DNA from: Devosia salina
GTDB taxonomy: Bacteria; Pseudomonadota; Alphaproteobacteria; Rhizobiales; Devosiaceae
Direction: 5' to 3'
DNA: 64,000 nucleotides
NCBI RefSeq assembly: GCF_019504385.1
Contig: NZ_CP080590.1
Location: forward strand, 218,501 to 282,500
The notes under the pieces were generated by a model. That model was given only the letters and a program-made list of their open reading frames with translations, did no database searches and was not told the DNA's origin. Position 1 is the first letter of the stretch, and each line of letters starts with the position of its first letter. A program made the translations under genes and the position numbers. Shown here piece after piece: positions 61,832 through 64,000 of the stretch.

Positions 61832-62791
61832 ATGTCATTCATTCCCGCTCGCCGCGTGGCGGGCCTGGTTGCTGGCGCCGTCATGGCGGTCAGCGGCAGC
61901 GCCGCCGTCAACGCCCAGGAATTCATCAACATCCTGACCGGGGGCACCTCGGGCGTCTATTACCCGCTCGGCGTTGCCCTGTCCGAACTCTATGCCGAGA
62001 ATATCGAAGGCGCCCGCACCCAGGTGCAGTCGACCAAGGCCTCGGTCGAAAACCTCAATCTGCTGCAGCAGAAAAAGGGTGAACTCGCCTTTGCCCTGGG
62101 CGACTCGGTCAAGTCCGGCTGGGATGGCCTGCAGGAGGCCGGTTTCCCCGCGCCCCTGACCGATCTGCGCGCCATCGCGGCCATCTATCCCAATTATGTG
62201 CAGATCGTCGCCTCCGCCGAGAGCGGCATCGAGACCCTCGAGGACCTGAAAGGCAAGTCGATCTCGGTGGGCGCGCCCGCCTCCGGCACCGAGCTCAATG
62301 CCCGGGCCATCTTCGCCGCCGCCGGCATGAGCTATGAAGACCTCGGCAAGGTCGAGTTCCTGCCCTATGCGGAATCGGCCGAACTGATCAAGAACCGCCA
62401 GCTCGATGCGACCCTGCAGTCTTCCGGTCTCGGCGTCGCCTTCATCAAGGACCTGGCGGCGACCATGGACATCAACATCGTTTCCATCCCGGCCGAGGTG
62501 GTGAACAGCATCGGGGCGCCCTATACCGCCTCGGTGATCCCGGCCGGCACCTATGACGGCCAGGACGAGGATGTGCCCACGGCCGCCATCGGCAATATCC
62601 TGGTCACCCATGCCGGGGTCAGCGATGAAACCGCCTACCAGATGACCAAGCTGATCTTTGAAAACCTCGATCGGCTCAAGGCCGCCCACTCGGCCGCCAA
62701 TGGCATTGTCCCCGAGGCCGCGACCCAGGGGCTGAGCATTCCGCTCCATCCCGGCGCCGAGCGCTATTACGAGGAAGCCGGCCTGCTCTAG
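61832..62791 (+). CDS. TAXI-family TRAP transporter substrate-binding protein
   Basis: 319 residues with a signal peptide (RR, hydrophobic core, VNAQ cleavage about residue 28). The mature protein shows the TAXI signature ILTGGTSGVYYPLG, VQSTKASVENLNLL and SVGAPASGTELNARAI. It captures an organic acid or amino acid in the periplasm and delivers it to the fused permease. GGGAGG precedes the ATG at 61832. Sigma-54 promoter and enhancers lie upstream; a hairpin follows. Confidence 0.94.
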   Translation: MSFIPARRVAGLVAGAVMAVSGSAAVNAQEFINILTGGTSGVYYPLGVALSELYAENIEGARTQVQSTKASVENLNLLQQKKGELAFALGDSVKSGWDGLQEAGFPAPLTDLRAIAAIYPNYVQIVASAESGIETLEDLKGKSISVGAPASGTELNARAIFAAAGMSYEDLGKVEFLPYAESAELIKNRQLDATLQSSGLGVAFIKDLAATMDINIVSIPAEVVNSIGAPYTASVIPAGTYDGQDEDVPTAAIGNILVTHAGVSDETAYQMTKLIFENLDRLKAAHSAANGIVPEAATQGLSIPLHPGAERYYEEAGLL

Positions 62792-62797
62792 GCCAGT

Positions 62798-62826
62798 GGC
62801 GTCCGGGGCCAGCGGCTCCGGACGCC
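62798..62826 (+). other. Intercistronic stem-loop after the TAXI binding-protein gene
   Basis: Perfect 9-bp arms GGCGTCCGG and CCGGACGCC, 11-base loop, no T-run, between the binding protein and the permease. Third case of this arrangement in the window. Confidence 0.75.
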
Positions 62827-62857
62827 GTTCATCTGCGAGTCCTGGGGAGGAAACTCG

Positions 62858-64000
62858 ATGACTACTCTATCCGCGGCCACCACGCCTGCGCCGCATACCG
62901 CCGAAGAAGCCGTCGAGGGCCTGCCGCCCGGCTTCGGCCCCGGCATCATGGGGCGCATCGCCTTTGCCATTGCCATAGCCTTCGCGCTCTTCCAGCTCTG
63001 GACCGCCGCCTATGGCACGCTGCCCAGCCAGGTCGTGCGCGCCATGCATGTGGGCTTTCTCCTGCTGCTCGGCTTCGGCCTGCTGGGCAATCTGGTGGCC
63101 AAGACCACTCTAGGCCGCATTGTCTTCTGGACCCTGGCCGTGCTCGGCTTTTCGACCGGTCTCTACAACTGGGTCTTCTACGCCGACCTGCTCAAGCGCA
63201 GCTCCTTCCTCACCCCGCCCGACCTCGTGGCCGGCACGGTGATGATCATCCTCGTCTTCGAGGCGGCCCGGCGCCTCATGGGCCTGCCGCTCGTCATCAT
63301 CTCCGGCCTGTTCCTCGCCTATTGCTTCTTCGGCCAGTACATGCCCGGCCCCTTCGTGCATCGCGGCTATGATTTCGCGCAGATCATCGAGCATTTCGGC
63401 TTCGGCACCGAGGGCATCTATGGCACCCCCATCTATGTCTCCTCGGCCTATATCTTCATCTTCGTGGTCTTTGCCGCCTTTCTCGAGCGCGCCGGCATGA
63501 TCAGGCTGTTCAACGATTTCGCCCTCGGCCTGGTCGGCGGCTGGCGCGGTGGCCCCGCGCAGGTCTGCACGCTGTCTTCGGCGCTGATGGGCACCATTTC
63601 CGGGTCCGGCGTCGCCAATGTGGTGGCCAGCGGCCAATTCACCATTCCCCTGATGAAGCGGTTCGGCTTCCGCGCCGCCTTTGCCGGGGGTGTCGAGGCG
63701 ACCTCGTCCATGGGCGGGCAGATCATGCCGCCGATCATGGGGGCGGTGGCCTTCATCATGGCCGAAACGCTCGACGTGCCCTATAGCGCCATTGTCATCG
63801 CCGCGCTGATCCCGGCCATGCTCTATTTCGCCACCTGCTTCTGGGTGGTGCATCTGGAATCGGGCAAGGCCGGGCTGCGCGGCATGAGCCGGGCGGACCT
63901 GCCCAACCCGTGGCACGCCGTGCGCGACCACTGGCCCCTGGTGCTGCCGCTGGCCGCTTTGGTCTATCTGCTCTTTGCCGGCTATACACCGATCTTTGCC
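62858..64000 (+). CDS. TRAP transporter fused permease, TAXI type (3' partial)
   Basis: Starts at ATG 62858 with GGGGAGG seven bases upstream and stays open to the window end (381 residues seen; family members have about 600-850). The first four helices match the small DctQ-like part; from about residue 120 the DctM-like part begins, with PDLVAGTVMIILVFEAARR, the pore motif MGTISGSGVANVVASGQFTIP and GGQIMPPIMGA. Sodium-driven uptake of the TAXI ligand. It overlaps no other gene and belongs to the sigma-54 operon. Confidence 0.92.
   Translation, partial: MTTLSAATTPAPHTAEEAVEGLPPGFGPGIMGRIAFAIAIAFALFQLWTAAYGTLPSQVVRAMHVGFLLLLGFGLLGNLVAKTTLGRIVFWTLAVLGFSTGLYNWVFYADLLKRSSFLTPPDLVAGTVMIILVFEAARRLMGLPLVIISGLFLAYCFFGQYMPGPFVHRGYDFAQIIEHFGFGTEGIYGTPIYVSSAYIFIFVVFAAFLERAGMIRLFNDFALGLVGGWRGGPAQVCTLSSALMGTISGSGVANVVASGQFTIPLMKRFGFRAAFAGGVEATSSMGGQIMPPIMGAVAFIMAETLDVPYSAIVIAALIPAMLYFATCFWVVHLESGKAGLRGMSRADLPNPWHAVRDHWPLVLPLAALVYLLFAGYTPIFA

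Overview
The window is GC-rich, gene-dense chromosomal DNA of an alphaproteobacterium, most likely order Hyphomicrobiales and possibly Devosia-like. The signs are a gcrA cell-cycle regulator, an argD-argF-hslO cluster, many ABC/TRAP uptake systems, a LuxR/LuxI pair, and several families of dispersed intergenic palindromic repeats. No rRNA, tRNA, CRISPR array, transposase or prophage gene was seen. Genus and species are inference.

Layout. (1) 1-7100: an RbsA/RbsC/RbsB-type sugar ABC transporter (ATPase truncated by the window edge) followed by a BDH2-like dehydrogenase and an L-fuconate dehydratase. This looks like the end of a non-phosphorylative L-fucose (or related deoxysugar) pathway. A convergent hydratase and a DeoR regulator with its own operator candidate follow. 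(2) 7100-10816: a small unknown protein, an M81 (MlrC-like) metallopeptidase overlapping an MFS exporter, and an NTF2-like protein. (3) 11186-19798: one operon-like run of Gfo/Idh/MocA oxidoreductase, two sugar permeases, binding protein, ATPase, RpiR regulator and a GH20 beta-N-acetylhexosaminidase without a signal peptide. It fits import of intact GlcNAc oligosaccharides with cleavage in the cytoplasm. (4) 19974-26526: a second M81 protein, RidA, an SDR, a PLP D-threonine aldolase/D-serine dehydratase-like enzyme, an ethanolamine-type permease and a TIM-barrel isomerase. This may be an uncharacterised amino-compound catabolic locus. (5) 26595-30333: a three-PAS diguanylate cyclase, a LysR regulator, a repeat cluster and a TauE/SafE exporter. 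(6) 30660-44317: a heterodimeric ABC exporter with one degenerate ATP site, a secreted DUF3298-like protein, a DUF1624 membrane protein, recQ, a stress-type SDR, an alkyladenine glycosylase, a VOC dioxygenase-like protein, small proteins and a homodimer-type ABC exporter. (7) 44802-53652: a 40-residue membrane microprotein behind an FNR/FixK-like box, M29 aminopeptidase, ppk2 back-to-back with phoR across a Pho-box-like motif, gcrA divergent from argD-argF-hslO. (8) 53659-58130: a 37-bp palindrome, luxR, luxI, a membrane glycosyltransferase, and an orphan CysA-type ATPase. (9) 58490-64000: a DctB/DctD-type two-component pair, then a near-perfect sigma-54 promoter with two phased palindromes in front of a TAXI-TRAP transporter whose permease runs off the window.

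How it fits together. Most of the window serves scavenging of sugars, amino compounds and carboxylates, each locus carrying its own local regulator (DeoR, RpiR, DctBD). Two themes stand out. All three solute-binding-protein genes are followed by a GC-rich stem-loop before the next cistron. Regulatory motifs (sigma-54 plus enhancers, Pho box, FNR box, GANTC/CtrA sites, operator palindromes) lie in the gaps where the neighbouring regulator genes predict them. The strongest candidate for a coherent regulated module is the DctBD/sigma-54/TAXI-TRAP locus. The LuxRI-glycosyltransferase locus with its palindrome is second.
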